DNA from: Byssothecium circinans
Taxonomy: Eukaryota > Ascomycota > Dothideomycetes > Pleosporales > Massarinaceae
NCBI GenBank assembly: GCA_010015675.1
Contig: ML976989.1
Location: 347,486-411,485, forward strand
Direction: 5' to 3'
DNA length: 64,000 bases
Part shown: piece by piece, positions 39,466-49,335 of the stretch
How positions within the stretch are numbered: position 1 is the stretch's first letter
Layout of the letters: each line of letters starts with the position of its first letter
Notes under the pieces: model-generated
The model's database searches: none
Told to the model about the DNA's origin: nothing
Seen by the model: only the letters and a program-made list of their open reading frames with translations
Position numbers and translations under genes: made by a program

Positions 39466-41112
39466 TCATCCCTGCTTCTCCTTCCCCTCCTCCCCACCAC
39501 CTTTCCCAAACAAAACCCAACAAAGCCCCAAAAACGCCACAAGCACCACCCCCACAGTGCCCTCCTCCACCCACCTTGTCCTCCCCAGATCCAGCACCGG
39601 CACATCAATCCACTCCACCAGCTCCTCCTTACCAGCAGGTCCAACATGCATGAACCGTGTCCTAGGCCCAAACAACCCCTCATACCCCAAATGCAGCCGA
39701 TCGAACGGATTCACGGCCATCTTCGAGCCCTCCTCGGCGCGACACGCCCAGAAGACGACGGGCCAGGGTGCAGGGACGCGCGTATGCGACGAGTGCGCGG
39801 CGGGGAGGTAGCGCAGATGCAACGGGATTGTTACATTCCACATCGCGTCTTTCCGCGCCGCGCTCGCTTTCGAGATCGGGACGGCGAGTTCGAACAGCGC
39901 GGCACTGCCCCATTGCGGGACGACCCAGTCCGGCGCTTCGAGGTCCGTGGCGCCGGCGATGGAGCGCAGAGACTTTAGGTTGTGCGAGGTGAGGGAGAGG
40001 GGGTCTGTGAATTGGTATTTGTCGAGGAGGAGGTAGGAGGGGAGGGTGAGGTGGGTGTGCAGTTTGCAGGTTGGGTCTGGGGGGGTTGGGGGGGAGGAGA
40101 AGGTGAGGGTTAGGGTGGGGTGGAGACCGGTGGGTGGGGGGAAGGAGGTTGTATAGGTTAGAGCCGGGGCGGGGAGGGGGTAGTGGCGCGTTGGGGTTTG
40201 GAAACGTGTTGGTTCTGGGGTGTTGTTAGTGGGGGTTGTGGTATGAGGGGGTATGACGGAGGGAGATGTACTTGGTGCAGTGTCTTGTCCTAGGACAGTG
40301 AGAAATCCTCCAAAGCCAATGTCCTCGGGATCAGGGATCTTTTCGTGCGTGAGTACGCCGACTTCGACGGGTTGGCCTTTACGAGGTGGCCTGATCGTTT
40401 CCGTCCATGAAGCATCGTCAGTTGGTGCTGTGCTGTAAAATGCGTTGATGACAACAGCATGCGAAATGGCATCATAATCCACATCCACATAGTCCGCCTC
40501 TAGCAACTCCGCCACCTCATCTACCTCATCATCGCTACATTTCCTGCACTTCTCGTACACCTTCTCACGAACATATGAGCTGAATCTACCCAGCGAAGGC
40601 ACATAGGAGTAATACTGTGAGCTCGCCGACATGGAAAAGCGCTCCGAGAGAATGGGGAGTTTAGTCGCTGCCTCGCTCGTCGAGTTGCACTTGAGCCCCG
40701 GCCCGAAGGTCGAATGAAGGAGTCCACATATGTCCCCCTGAGGCTCGTGTTTGCGGGGCGTGAAGAAGACGTGCAGGCCAGGAGTGACACGTGATGTGAA
40801 AGGTGGGGTGGAATTATAGTTGTAAGAGGATGCCCAGCGGATGTGGAGTTCGTGCCATTGTTCAAGGGATTTTGCTAGCTATGGATTCGTTGTTAGTTGA
40901 GTGGTCTTTGCAAATGGTATCTTTGATTTGCTTGAAAAGCTCGAGATTAAGTGTGTGCGTACCTCGTCAGGTAGCTCTCCCAGCCCAAGAGTGACTCTGC
41001 GTTCCTTCGTGGCCTTGACTTGCTTCAGTTTGATTGAGCTTTCTTTCACGTCTAACTGCTCTGGACTGAAAGTATCCGCATTTCGAACAATGTATGTGAT
41101 TCTCTGCTTCAT
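39466..41112 (-). CDS. PBN1: PBN1/PIG-X-like ER protein (GPI mannosyltransferase I subunit)
   Basis: Pbn1 is an ER membrane glycoprotein that stabilises the Gpi14 mannosyltransferase in GPI-anchor synthesis and supports folding of ER proteins. Two exons (40963-41112, 39466-40878) give 520 residues. The start MKQRITYIVRNADTF matches the family's opening pattern, followed by LGLGELPDE, then WHELHIRWASSYN. The second half has LFELAVPISKASAARKD, the signature WNVTIPLHLRYLPA and PWPVVFWACRAEEGSK. A single C-terminal membrane helix (VGVVLVAFLGLCWVLFG) precedes a short Gly/Lys tail, giving a type I topology with the bulk in the lumen. A Thr/Pro-rich insertion near residue 240-290 is encoded by a C-rich stretch at 40060-40240. 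Confidence 0.85.
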
Positions 41113-41433
41113 CGTTTGAAAAAATTAGCGTTGCTGTTTAAGTCTCGAGCAACGTGTGGTGTTTGGCGCATCGTCAGCTGCCACCACCGTAACAAAACTC
41201 GCGCTAACCCTCTCCATCCAAAAAATACCGCTCAAGGTGCGACGGGATGACGAACGCCAAGACCAATCTATCCTGCATTCACAGCTCTCAGAACATTATT
41301 ATGGAAGCCTGGATTCCGTACCCTTCAACATCACCACCGTGTCCTCTACGCGCATCGCCACTCATGGAAATACCTACCCATATACTCACTTAACAGCTCA
41401 TTTTCATACGCGCTCGCAACCAAAACACCCACA
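41113..41433. promoter_or_regulatory. 321-bp divergent promoter shared by PBN1 and SARAF
   Basis: Two head-to-head start codons are separated by only 321 bp, and both products are ER membrane proteins. No specific operator such as a UPRE-like site could be assigned by eye. Confidence 0.5.
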
Positions 41434-42465
41434 ATGCATCTCCTCATCTACCTCTACGCCGCGCTCCTAGCCGCCACCACGACAACTGCCCTGCGCTCCA
41501 GCAACGGCAACAAAGTCAAGCTCTCCCAGGTGCAAAGCCTCACCCTACGCAAAGGCCTCAAGACCTCACATCGACGCGTATCCGCCATACCACAGGTACG
41601 TCTCCTTCTCTCGCCACCCACACGCTCCTAATGCCACCCCATTCAATGCGCAAAATGAATCCCCTGCTAACATAGGTAATCTCACCAGCTAAAATGCATC
41701 GGCGGCTCCGCAGCCTCCCTCCACGAAATCGACATCCTGCGCTGCAAAAACGCAGGCTCCGACTACAACGAAGAAGACATCCAATGGACCTGCACCGCCT
41801 CCCTGCCCGAAGAATTCAAACTCGGCTCCACCGACGTCATCTGCGAGGGCTACGACTCCCCCGACGATCCGTATATTCTCAAAGGCTCCTGCGGTGTCGA
41901 GTACCGTCTTATGTTGACGGAGAAGGGGCATGAGAGGTTCGGGAAACAGCGCGGGGGCTGGGGCGGCGGGGGCGAGGAGGGGGGATTTGGGAAGACGATG
42001 GGGGATAAGGTCGTCGCGGCGATTTTTTGGTTGGTGTTTATTGGCGTCGCGGTGTGGATTGTGTATAATGCTTTTCGGGGGTGGGCGGATGGGCCGGTGG
42101 CCGGGGGTGTGAATAGACCTGGTTGGGGTGGCGGCGGCGGCGGCGGTGGTGGTGGATGGGGAGGAAATGATGATCCGCCGCCGCCGTATGATTGGAATCC
42201 GAACTCTGGCTCGTATCCGAAGCGCTCGTATGGTGGCACGAATAGCTGGAGGCCTGGGTTCTGGTCTGGTGCCGCCGGTGGGGCGGCAGCTGGGTATGCT
42301 GCTGGGAATTGGGCAAGCAACAGACAGAGCAACAGCTCGGGCTGGGGCAGTGGAAGGAACAATGGTGAAGGAAGCTCGAGGTCCTCTTCGGGATCTTCTG
42401 GCTCGCCGAGCTTTTCGGGCCCCAGGCATGAGAGCACTGGCTTTGGATCGACGTCAAGGAGATAG
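41434..42465 (+). CDS. SARAF/TMEM66-like store-operated calcium entry regulator
   Basis: In animals, SARAF is an ER membrane protein that senses luminal calcium and limits store-operated entry. Two exons (41434-41595, 41689-42465) give 312 residues. There is a signal peptide (MHLLIYLYAALLAATTTTAL), then the luminal SARAF block: KVKLSQVQSLTLRKGLKTSH, RRVSAIPQLKCIGGSA, DIQWTCTASLPEEFKLGSTD and VICEGYDSPDDPYILKGSCG, with several conserved cysteines. One membrane helix follows (VVAAIFWLVFIGVAVWIVYNAF). The cytosolic tail is Gly/Ser/Pro-rich with a ten-glycine run after GVNRPGW and PPPPYDWN. The family assignment is firm; the pathway role in a fungus without an obvious STIM/Orai pair is open. Confidence 0.88.
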
Positions 42466-42745
42466 GTTGTTCGTTGGTTTTCAGTAGGTTAGAAATTGAT
42501 ACCCTTCTCTATTCCCACAGAAGAAACTACAGGTCCGGGCTGATGAACAAGTAAAATGTCTACAGCATACACGCTGTGAAAAGTCTGGATACACGATACA
42601 GGTTATGAAGGAGCCACTCGCTCGCCGAAAACGCAGTCCCATCTTCCTACACGCTCCATTGCTAGCGCTCATGCTGCTTCCGAGCACGCCAAATATTAAC
42701 TCTCAAGAACCGACGGCCAAACAAGAGACAGCCTGTTGTAGTGCA

Positions 42746-44484
42746 TCAAGACGAGCTACCCGCAGTCTGTATCCACGGAATATCGTCGTTTCCAACCTTC
42801 GCGCACGTCAAATAGCCGATATTGTTCGTGTCTGGATCTATCATCAACTCATTCGACGCTATTTCTTCGACCAACTCGGCCACGTATTCCTTCAGCTGCT
42901 TCAGGTCGTCTCGTAGGTCCTTCCATGTAGAAGGCATAGTCCCTTGGCAAATCGTTCGAACGTTCTCGAGATCCAAAACCTCTAGCGTTCCTTTCCGGAG
43001 CTGTCGAAAGAACTTTCCACGATGGAGAGCGGCCTCTTTGCTCCTGTCGAGGCTGTCGATGCGAAGTGCGAGCTGGTCACGTATGATTTGTACAGTAATC
43101 CATGTCTCTGTCTGCCCTGGCTGGGTAGGATCTGGCGGGGTGGCATTGCGACCATAGGGTAAGTTGATAAGAAGCAGATCGCGTTCGATTTCGGTGCGCG
43201 CCACTTCGACCTCATGGGCCTTGTTGAATACCAGTCTTCGGAGATCTTCTGGCAGCGCTGCACGTCCGGTTGACCACGGCCATTTGGGGTGCGCGCCGAT
43301 GAGGTGCACGAGGCATTCAGTGTAGATACTCTTGTTCTCAAGTGACAGAGCCAGTCGTACCCATCGCGGAGGATCTTGCTTGATGGCCACAAACAGCTTC
43401 TGGCGGTACTCGCCGAGCACGTGCCCGAGATAGGGGCGTAGCAGATGAAGGCAGCCCAAGTCTGCGGCTAACTTGACCAATTCCTCGGCCTGGACAAGTG
43501 CTGTGCTGATGTTGACCGTGGATATTGGAGGTGGGATGCTGTAGAATGCACCGAGGACTTGGGTGTAGCAGGCGAGTGCAGCTTTCGGGCTGACTTTGCG
43601 AACTGGAGGGCTGCTATTACGAGCGGTCATGGTGGAGGGTGTAGTGCGAGTGGAAGAAATTCTGTTGGCCGTATTCTCGAAAACGTCTTCCACCTTGATT
43701 TCGACCCCGTGGACAACTTGGGAAGCTGTCGAATGAGACAAAATGGGCCGATCACCTTCAGTGTCATGTTGGACAAGACTGACTTTGCCTCCAGTATTCT
43801 CTAGTTTGAACAAATACCAATTTGAGCAATGGTCTTTAGGAGGACGAAACTGAAAAGCTTTCGCAAACCATGGTGAGTGCCGGATGAGTACCGAGCTGTG
43901 CAGTTGAAATGTCACCGGTTCTGCGCCTAGCTCCGCTCTGATGATTACATCGCCGGTTTTGAAGACTGGGAACGCATCTGCCGGTTGGAATGGAATCAAG
44001 CCCATGCTATTAGTCGAGTTCGGTAGTTCCTAAGCGAGTATGTGAGTCGTTGGCACGGGAAGATGACCGAGACAGGTGAGAGAAAAGAGAGACCTACCGG
44101 TGTGCCATCATGAGAGAACCCGGGAGTATTCGGTGTGAGCAACCCATTGTTCTTCGCAATATTGACAGGTATCAATACTGGTGTCTTCGGTGCTGTTACC
44201 TCTCCATCGATATTCGCAACCGTTGCGGAGCTTATTGGAAGAGTCGTTGGTCTTTTTTTGGGAACTGGGGTGTCTTCCTCCGAATCGGAGTTTTCAGAAG
44301 TACCGCTTGAGGATTGTGATGAATCTGTGGAACTAGTAGTCGCTGATTCTTGAGGGACCTCTTCCTCGCTATTCATAGACGCCGAAGAAGAGCGAGAGCT
44401 TGCGGCGGAAGTTGCAGACGATGGACTCATTTCCCGACGCTTCCGCGGTCCCGATGGAGAGGGAGAGATCTGTCGCTTGACCAT
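42746..44484 (-). CDS. BTB/POZ-like domain protein
   Basis: Two exons (44098-44484, 42746-44029) join in phase into 556 residues. The first 130 residues are Ser/Glu-rich and disordered, starting MVKRQISPSPSGPRKRRE, with a probable nuclear signal. The second exon contains a BTB-like opening: FKTGDVIIRAELGAEPVTF, QLHSSVLIRHSPWFAKAF. The typical fungal helical extension follows (ACYTQVLGAFYSIPPP, LVKLAADLGCLHLLRPYLGH, LALSLENKSIYTECLVHLIG). The C-terminus has a coiled coil (TWKDLRDDLKQLKEYVAELV). Such proteins often act as adaptors for Cullin-3 or in transcription, but nothing here decides between these. Confidence 0.75.
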
Positions 44485-45182
44485 CGTCTGTATTTCGAGG
44501 TGCTGTTGGTCATGAAAAGAGGAAGTAGTCGATAGGTAGTTCAGAAAGCTGATGCCTCCTCAGTTCGTGTAGCGAACCGTTTGTATCAGCCTCTAGATTG
44601 TCGTGAGTAAAGGTCAGGTAAAGTCGCCGAACTGGTAAATCTTCCTTAGCACAGTTATTGACAAAGGATGAGATGTCGAGATAGGTACCAAGTGTAGAGG
44701 AAAGGGACAAGGTCAACGTGAACAGCGTGGTAAAAGTGGTCCGAAGTAAAGGTAGAAAGTCAAAGCATTGTTTACCGGATGGCTGTAGAGGTAGAGACAT
44801 CTGTCTGCTGAAAATATGACAAAGTAAAGACCACGAGAATGCTAGATCGAAAGTCGCGCCTTGTAGCATCCCAAATGCTTCCTAAAATGACACAGTACTC
44901 TTCGGATACCGAACCCAACCACCGAGTGCTAGTCATGCGCTGGAGTGCGAGAGACTGTCCCGGCTCGTACATGAAACTGTATTCTACTGGTTTCGTAGTG
45001 TGGCGATGCGGCTGGGATTGAGAGAGAACAGTCAGCATTAACCTACTCGTTGATAGTTCCGGATAGAAGCGATATCGACATTTTCGCTACTCCGATCTCG
45101 ATAACATGTTTCCAGGCTTCTAAAAAAAGGTCGTACTGTGAATAGTGTTGAAAGCTTCTTTCTTGATGAGTTATAGTCGACG
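44485..45182. other. Spacer between the BTB and F-box genes
   Basis: This carries the BTB promoter side and the F-box 3' region. It also contains two overlapping minus-strand frames with ATG starts, listed separately as a low-confidence gene. Confidence 0.4.
44510..45038 (-). CDS. Possible small gene, unrecognised (low confidence)
   Basis: Two overlapping minus-strand frames with real ATGs (45038 down to 44772, and 44869 down to 44510) have ordinary protein-like composition. The first includes KPVEYSFMYEPGQSLALQRM; the second includes DLPVRRLYLTFTHDNLEAD and HELRRHQLSELPIDYF. They might be exons of one protein, since a GTAAAC donor exists near the end of the first frame and several AG acceptors follow. 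No junction is compelling and no domain is recognised. They could also be debris of an F-box-type gene given the neighbour. Confidence 0.22.
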
Positions 45183-46493
45183 TCAGGAAGGCGGTGCAAT
45201 CGTCCAATTCCATGGCCCTTCTGGGACCCATCCCCACCCTGCTGGCACACTTTGAGCCAATGGTGTAGTGTCATCGAACCCGTCTGACAGGCGAGGCTGC
45301 AGCAGTTTAGTTCCGGCCTGCTCCTCATGCTTCCATAATCTGAATGAAACCCCAAAATTCTTAATAACTTCCGTCCGCAATGACAGCTTCGAATGATCAA
45401 GCTTCCAGATGTAATCGTTATTCTGTCGTTTGATTTGAGGCTTGATACCGGAACCCGCCCATGCAAGGGGGCCCTCAAGCGCCTTCACAATCTCGCCATA
45501 AGAGCCAAACCAGTCTCCCTCGTCATCTCGAACCATATACAGCGAGCTTGAACCACCTCTTGCACACCATGGAAGAGTCCAGGTAGTCTTTTTAGTTCTC
45601 GTAAAAGAGCGGATCTTGAAGACGCTCCAGGTATCATGTTGAGGGGAGGTTGTTGCATCGACCTTTCCAATGATGGCAAATTGGCGAAGAAGCGGAAATG
45701 CCCCAATCGTGTACAGCCCTTGCAGCGTATCCGCTAATCTAGCACCGTAAAGTACTTTATCACCCGTATAGCACAGCGTCGTGTGAGCTCTCTGTTCAGA
45801 CTCAGGACTAGTAACCAGCCGAATGAGGAGGTATTTGAGAGGTGATGTTGCGTTTGCTTTAAAGGTCGCTCGGGGGTGTAGTCGCTCATGGTCGAATGTT
45901 GCTTGTGGGGAAATGCTGGAGAGCAAGCCAGAGCAGAAATGCGAAGTTCTGAGTCGCAGGCTTCGAAGGCGTGGTAGTAAGTCGCTCACGGCATGGCAAA
46001 CGTGAGGCTGTCCAAGCTGCGGCGCACTCATACATTCGCAGTCCAGGTTGAGATTGGTCACGGTCTTGGGTAAGCTTCGAAGAATAGAAACGATGGCTAC
46101 ACTTGGAGCGGTGAATCCCTCTCCAGTTGACTCTTCAAAGGAGAGAGCAAACGTTTTCATATTCTGCATCCTCAACAAAGCATCGCATAGCTCCGTTAAA
46201 CGGTCGAATGCATCCGCGGAAAGAATGCTGAAGCCCATCAGATGTACCTGCGTGATACATATACTGATGTGGTCGACGAAGTCGCGTTGGCCAACATACT
46301 GTGAGAATCTAGCACATGTAGAGTCATCTCGCAGAGCGGTATTGATCAAAAGATCTTGGTAGAGAAAGCTGACTCCAAGACGATACCATCTGCGGCAGGT
46401 CCTGATGGCGCGGACCAGTCCGAAAGGTGGGCCGGCGAGGCGTTCAAAGACATCGAGAAGGATTTCGTTTGGGAGGGTCGCTATTGTGGACAT
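45183..46493 (-). CDS. F-box domain protein
   Basis: A single exon encodes 436 residues. The ATG at 46493 is used; the frame extends a few codons upstream but only to a GTG. The N-terminus is a canonical F-box (MSTIATLPNEILLDVFERLA then RAIRTCRRWYRLGVSFLYQD), the Skp1-binding module of SCF ubiquitin ligases. The remainder is leucine-rich and irregular (ILRSLPKTVTNLNLDCECMS, LLPRLRSLRLRTSHF), the usual degenerate substrate-recognition part of fungal F-box proteins. The tail is Trp-rich (GWGWVPEGPWNWTIAPP). The substrate is unknown. Confidence 0.82.
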   Translation of the reverse strand: MSTIATLPNEILLDVFERLAGPPFGLVRAIRTCRRWYRLGVSFLYQDLLINTALRDDSTCARFSQYVGQRDFVDHISICITQVHLMGFSILSADAFDRLTELCDALLRMQNMKTFALSFEESTGEGFTAPSVAIVSILRSLPKTVTNLNLDCECMSAPQLGQPHVCHAVSDLLPRLRSLRLRTSHFCSGLLSSISPQATFDHERLHPRATFKANATSPLKYLLIRLVTSPESEQRAHTTLCYTGDKVLYGARLADTLQGLYTIGAFPLLRQFAIIGKVDATTSPQHDTWSVFKIRSFTRTKKTTWTLPWCARGGSSSLYMVRDDEGDWFGSYGEIVKALEGPLAWAGSGIKPQIKRQNNDYIWKLDHSKLSLRTEVIKNFGVSFRLWKHEEQAGTKLLQPRLSDGFDDTTPLAQSVPAGWGWVPEGPWNWTIAPPS

Positions 46494-47023
46494 CTTGAAG
46501 CGTCTCACGCAGAGTTTGAACAGTCAGTAATCAAGAGTGAGCTGAAGGATGCTTCGTTGTGAAGATACGGGAAGCTGTCGCGAGTCCAGACCATTTCGGC
46601 ATACAAGGTACTCATCTTCAGACGAGGGTCTCGCCGAGCGATCGCCCGAGGGTCGTATAACCGATGCATGGGGCATTCAAAAAGACGCCGGCAATTGTGG
46701 TGCAGGAGTGATGATGGTGGAGGTGCGGTCACGCGATGTTGGCGAGTGAAGGTTCCCCGCACCTTCCACGGATGCTTGAGGAAGGCATTCAGGGTTGGCA
46801 AGATGCAAACTCAAGAAAAGCGGAAAGCAAAGTGATCTGACGAGGGAATGGATACTCACTCCGAGTATCTGAAGATTCAATTTCGCTGAATGCAAAGGTG
46901 TAGCGCTCTGCGCTGATGCTAATAAACACCTCATAGACGCCCTTACCCAAGCGTCGATGGTCATCCCATCTAGATAATAAAACTGACCGAATATATACAA
47001 GATGAAGGGTATAGAATAGAAAC
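46494..47023. other. Spacer between the F-box and coiled-coil genes
   Basis: This 530-bp region holds the F-box promoter and the 3' region of the coiled-coil gene. A minus-strand frame runs through it into the F-box leader but starts only with a TTG. Confidence 0.4.
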
Positions 47024-48613
47024 TCACATACCCCACGGGCCGTCAACAACATTGAGTGCACTCTCAACAGCATCCTCGAGGTCGCCTACTCGTCTCCGGA
47101 GCATACTGTTCTCCTCTCTCTCCCGGGCTAACCTTCCCCAGACTGAAGCTTGTGAGCCGCCTTCACAGTTTGAACAACCCCAGCTATTCTTCTCCAGATC
47201 GGCAGTGCCATCTCGGACCTTGTCGTAAACACTCCTTCGCTGAATTGGTTGCGGTCTCCTGCTCTTAGGTGTGGTTTCCCGGTCATCGGTCTCGGCGACA
47301 GATGAGAGGTCGGTCCCGGTGGGGCTCGTGCAGTCCTTAGACTCCCTTTGCGAGAAGATGCTTCCGCCGTCTGTCTCAACTTCGGACTCAAAGCCAGAGT
47401 CCACGCTGACGTCTGAATTAGACACGCGATTCCGCCTCCTGGGACTCTTCAATCCATCGTCTCTGACCAGCGCTAGACTTCTCTTTCTCGCCGCTTCCTC
47501 TTCTTCTCTTGCCCGCTTCTCAAACATGAGCTCCTCCATCAGCCTGCGCATCTGTTCATCCTGATCAGCTGCTCGCGCTGCCATTGTCTCCATTTGTGAC
47601 TTCAAGTGCCTAATTCGAGTATCTGCTTCGTCCAGCTCATCCGCTTGCGCATCTTGTTCGGCTCGGGCGTCGACGAGGGAGGTAGAGAGCTGGCGATAGC
47701 TGGTTTGATAGCGGGAGATGAGTGCTTCAGCGGTGGAGAGCAGGTCATTGAAGGATGAAGGCGCCAGCGGATCGACGGGACCGTGCGGGAAGAGCGCTTG
47801 GGAGACGTTCAAGTTGAGAAGCTCATCGTCTGAATCGTGGTAGGTTGGCGAGGGAACAGGTGCGGGATTCGCGGCATTCTTTTGGGTGGAAAGAAGCCAT
47901 GCGAATCTGCTGGCGGCATTTGATTGTGGCTTGGACTGCGGTTTCGGCTTAGCCGGGCCTGGCCTCTCCCTCTCGGCCTCGTTCGACGATCGCGTGAGGG
48001 CCGGGCCGCGGTTGAAGATACCGCCCATCATGGTGTTCTCCTCTTCGTAGTCGTCCTCTGAGTCGTAGCTATCGTCTGAATCGTCATGCGCTGGTGAGCC
48101 GATGCCCAGATTGACCTGCCCCGACGCGCCGTTGAACCAGTTCTGCAACGCCTTCGCGCCTGCCCTAATCTTGGGTTGAGAAGCGGTCGACTCGATTGCG
48201 CTTCTGGACGGGATGAAGCTGGCGAGGGACTTGGTGGGCGAGTGGAAGGATGTTCTGGAAGTATGTTGCTGCAGTGAAGATGTCGCGCGATTGAATAAGG
48301 GCTGGCAGTTGTCGAAGAATGTGCCCGTGAGTGACCGTTGATGGGCGGGCGATCTGTCGTCGTCGAACGGAGAGGGCAGGGGCGAGTCGAAGTGTGGGTC
48401 GTAGGCGGTTGCGGATGTGAATGCGGCAGGTGGCGAACGGATGTCGACGTCTTGGAAGGTGCTGTCGCCCACCGCGGCGATAGATTGAGCACTCGGTCGG
48501 AGAGCTTGGGGGTGGAATGAACTGCGTCGATCGCCTCTGAGCGAAGGCTGCGAGGCATAAGAAGCGGCGGAAGCTGGTGGAGCAGCCACCTGCATTGGGT
48601 CGGTAGGAGGCAT
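47024..48613 (-). CDS. Coiled-coil fungal protein, unknown function
   Basis: A single exon encodes 529 residues. The first 270 residues are disordered and Ser/Pro/Asp-rich, with a conserved-looking island AGAKALQNWFNGASGQVNLG (about residue 150) and an acidic stretch (DDSDDSYDSEDDYEEEN). Residues about 280-380 form a coiled coil (FNDLLSTAEALISRYQTSYR, LDEADTRIRHLKSQMETMAA, MRRLMEELMFEKRAREEEEA). The C-terminus has NSWGCSNCEGGSQASVWGRL followed by a short second coil; the CxxC may bind a metal but is a single pair. The frame ends GPWGM just inside a GTATGT sequence that could serve as a donor, so a further short exon is not excluded. Confidence 0.68.
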   Translation of the reverse strand: MPPTDPMQVAAPPASAASYASQPSLRGDRRSSFHPQALRPSAQSIAAVGDSTFQDVDIRSPPAAFTSATAYDPHFDSPLPSPFDDDRSPAHQRSLTGTFFDNCQPLFNRATSSLQQHTSRTSFHSPTKSLASFIPSRSAIESTASQPKIRAGAKALQNWFNGASGQVNLGIGSPAHDDSDDSYDSEDDYEEENTMMGGIFNRGPALTRSSNEAERERPGPAKPKPQSKPQSNAASRFAWLLSTQKNAANPAPVPSPTYHDSDDELLNLNVSQALFPHGPVDPLAPSSFNDLLSTAEALISRYQTSYRQLSTSLVDARAEQDAQADELDEADTRIRHLKSQMETMAARAADQDEQMRRLMEELMFEKRAREEEEAARKRSLALVRDDGLKSPRRRNRVSNSDVSVDSGFESEVETDGGSIFSQRESKDCTSPTGTDLSSVAETDDRETTPKSRRPQPIQRRSVYDKVRDGTADLEKNSWGCSNCEGGSQASVWGRLAREREENSMLRRRVGDLEDAVESALNVVDGPWGM

Positions 48614-49335
48614 GTGGGCCGGTCGAGGAATGCTGCGATGCAGAGGATCCCCCGAATGGCGGGTTACGAGGAATCTGCCTGACGCTGTTGTATCTGCTCG
48701 CCCTGCAATTCTCGAGAGCGTATACGAGAGGTCAGACGGAGGCTTTGAAACGCGATATGCGGTCCCTCCTGGTCGTTAGGACTGCTCGGAATAACGAGGA
48801 AGCACAGCAAGGCGGTGTGATGTGGTGTGGAACGAAAGCTGCGGGAATTGGAAGTGAAGAATGGAGGTGAGCGGAAGAACAGGCAAGATGTCATGTTCTA
48901 CCCTCTCCTCTCCCATCCCTTGGTTCTCGGGCTGGCTGGGGGTGGTTGGGGTGCCCGCCTCCGAATTGTCGAACATAACGCCGCAAATCCCGGCTCTCCA
49001 ATAACAAACAACGACAAACGTGGTAAATCCTGCTAAACTTACCACCGGTGGTACCACCTAACTCAAACCCTGGTTCTGTCACCCCCCAAATGTGGCACTT
49101 CTGCACATGCTGAAAAGTAGCTGCGAAACAAAACGCGTGCGCTGAGGAGGCAGAAGACGCAGGAGAAGTATTGAACATTTTCACCATACTCAACGCTCCA
49201 CGTTGCACCACTAATGGTTTGGTGGTTTGTTGTCAACACCTCTATCGCTACACAATTCCCGTGTCGCTGACCTTTCCCCAGTTATGACGACCCATATTAA
49301 AGACGCGCCACGACTAGTCGACATCGCGCCTTCGG
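48614..49335. other. Spacer between the coiled-coil and methyltransferase-GFA genes
   Basis: There is no supported gene in these 722 bp; the region next to 48613 is the promoter side of the coiled-coil gene. Confidence 0.4.

Noticed and set aside
46505..46801. Frame upstream of the F-box gene as a possible 5' exon
   Set aside because: It begins with TTG, and the F-box domain already starts at the ATG of 46493.
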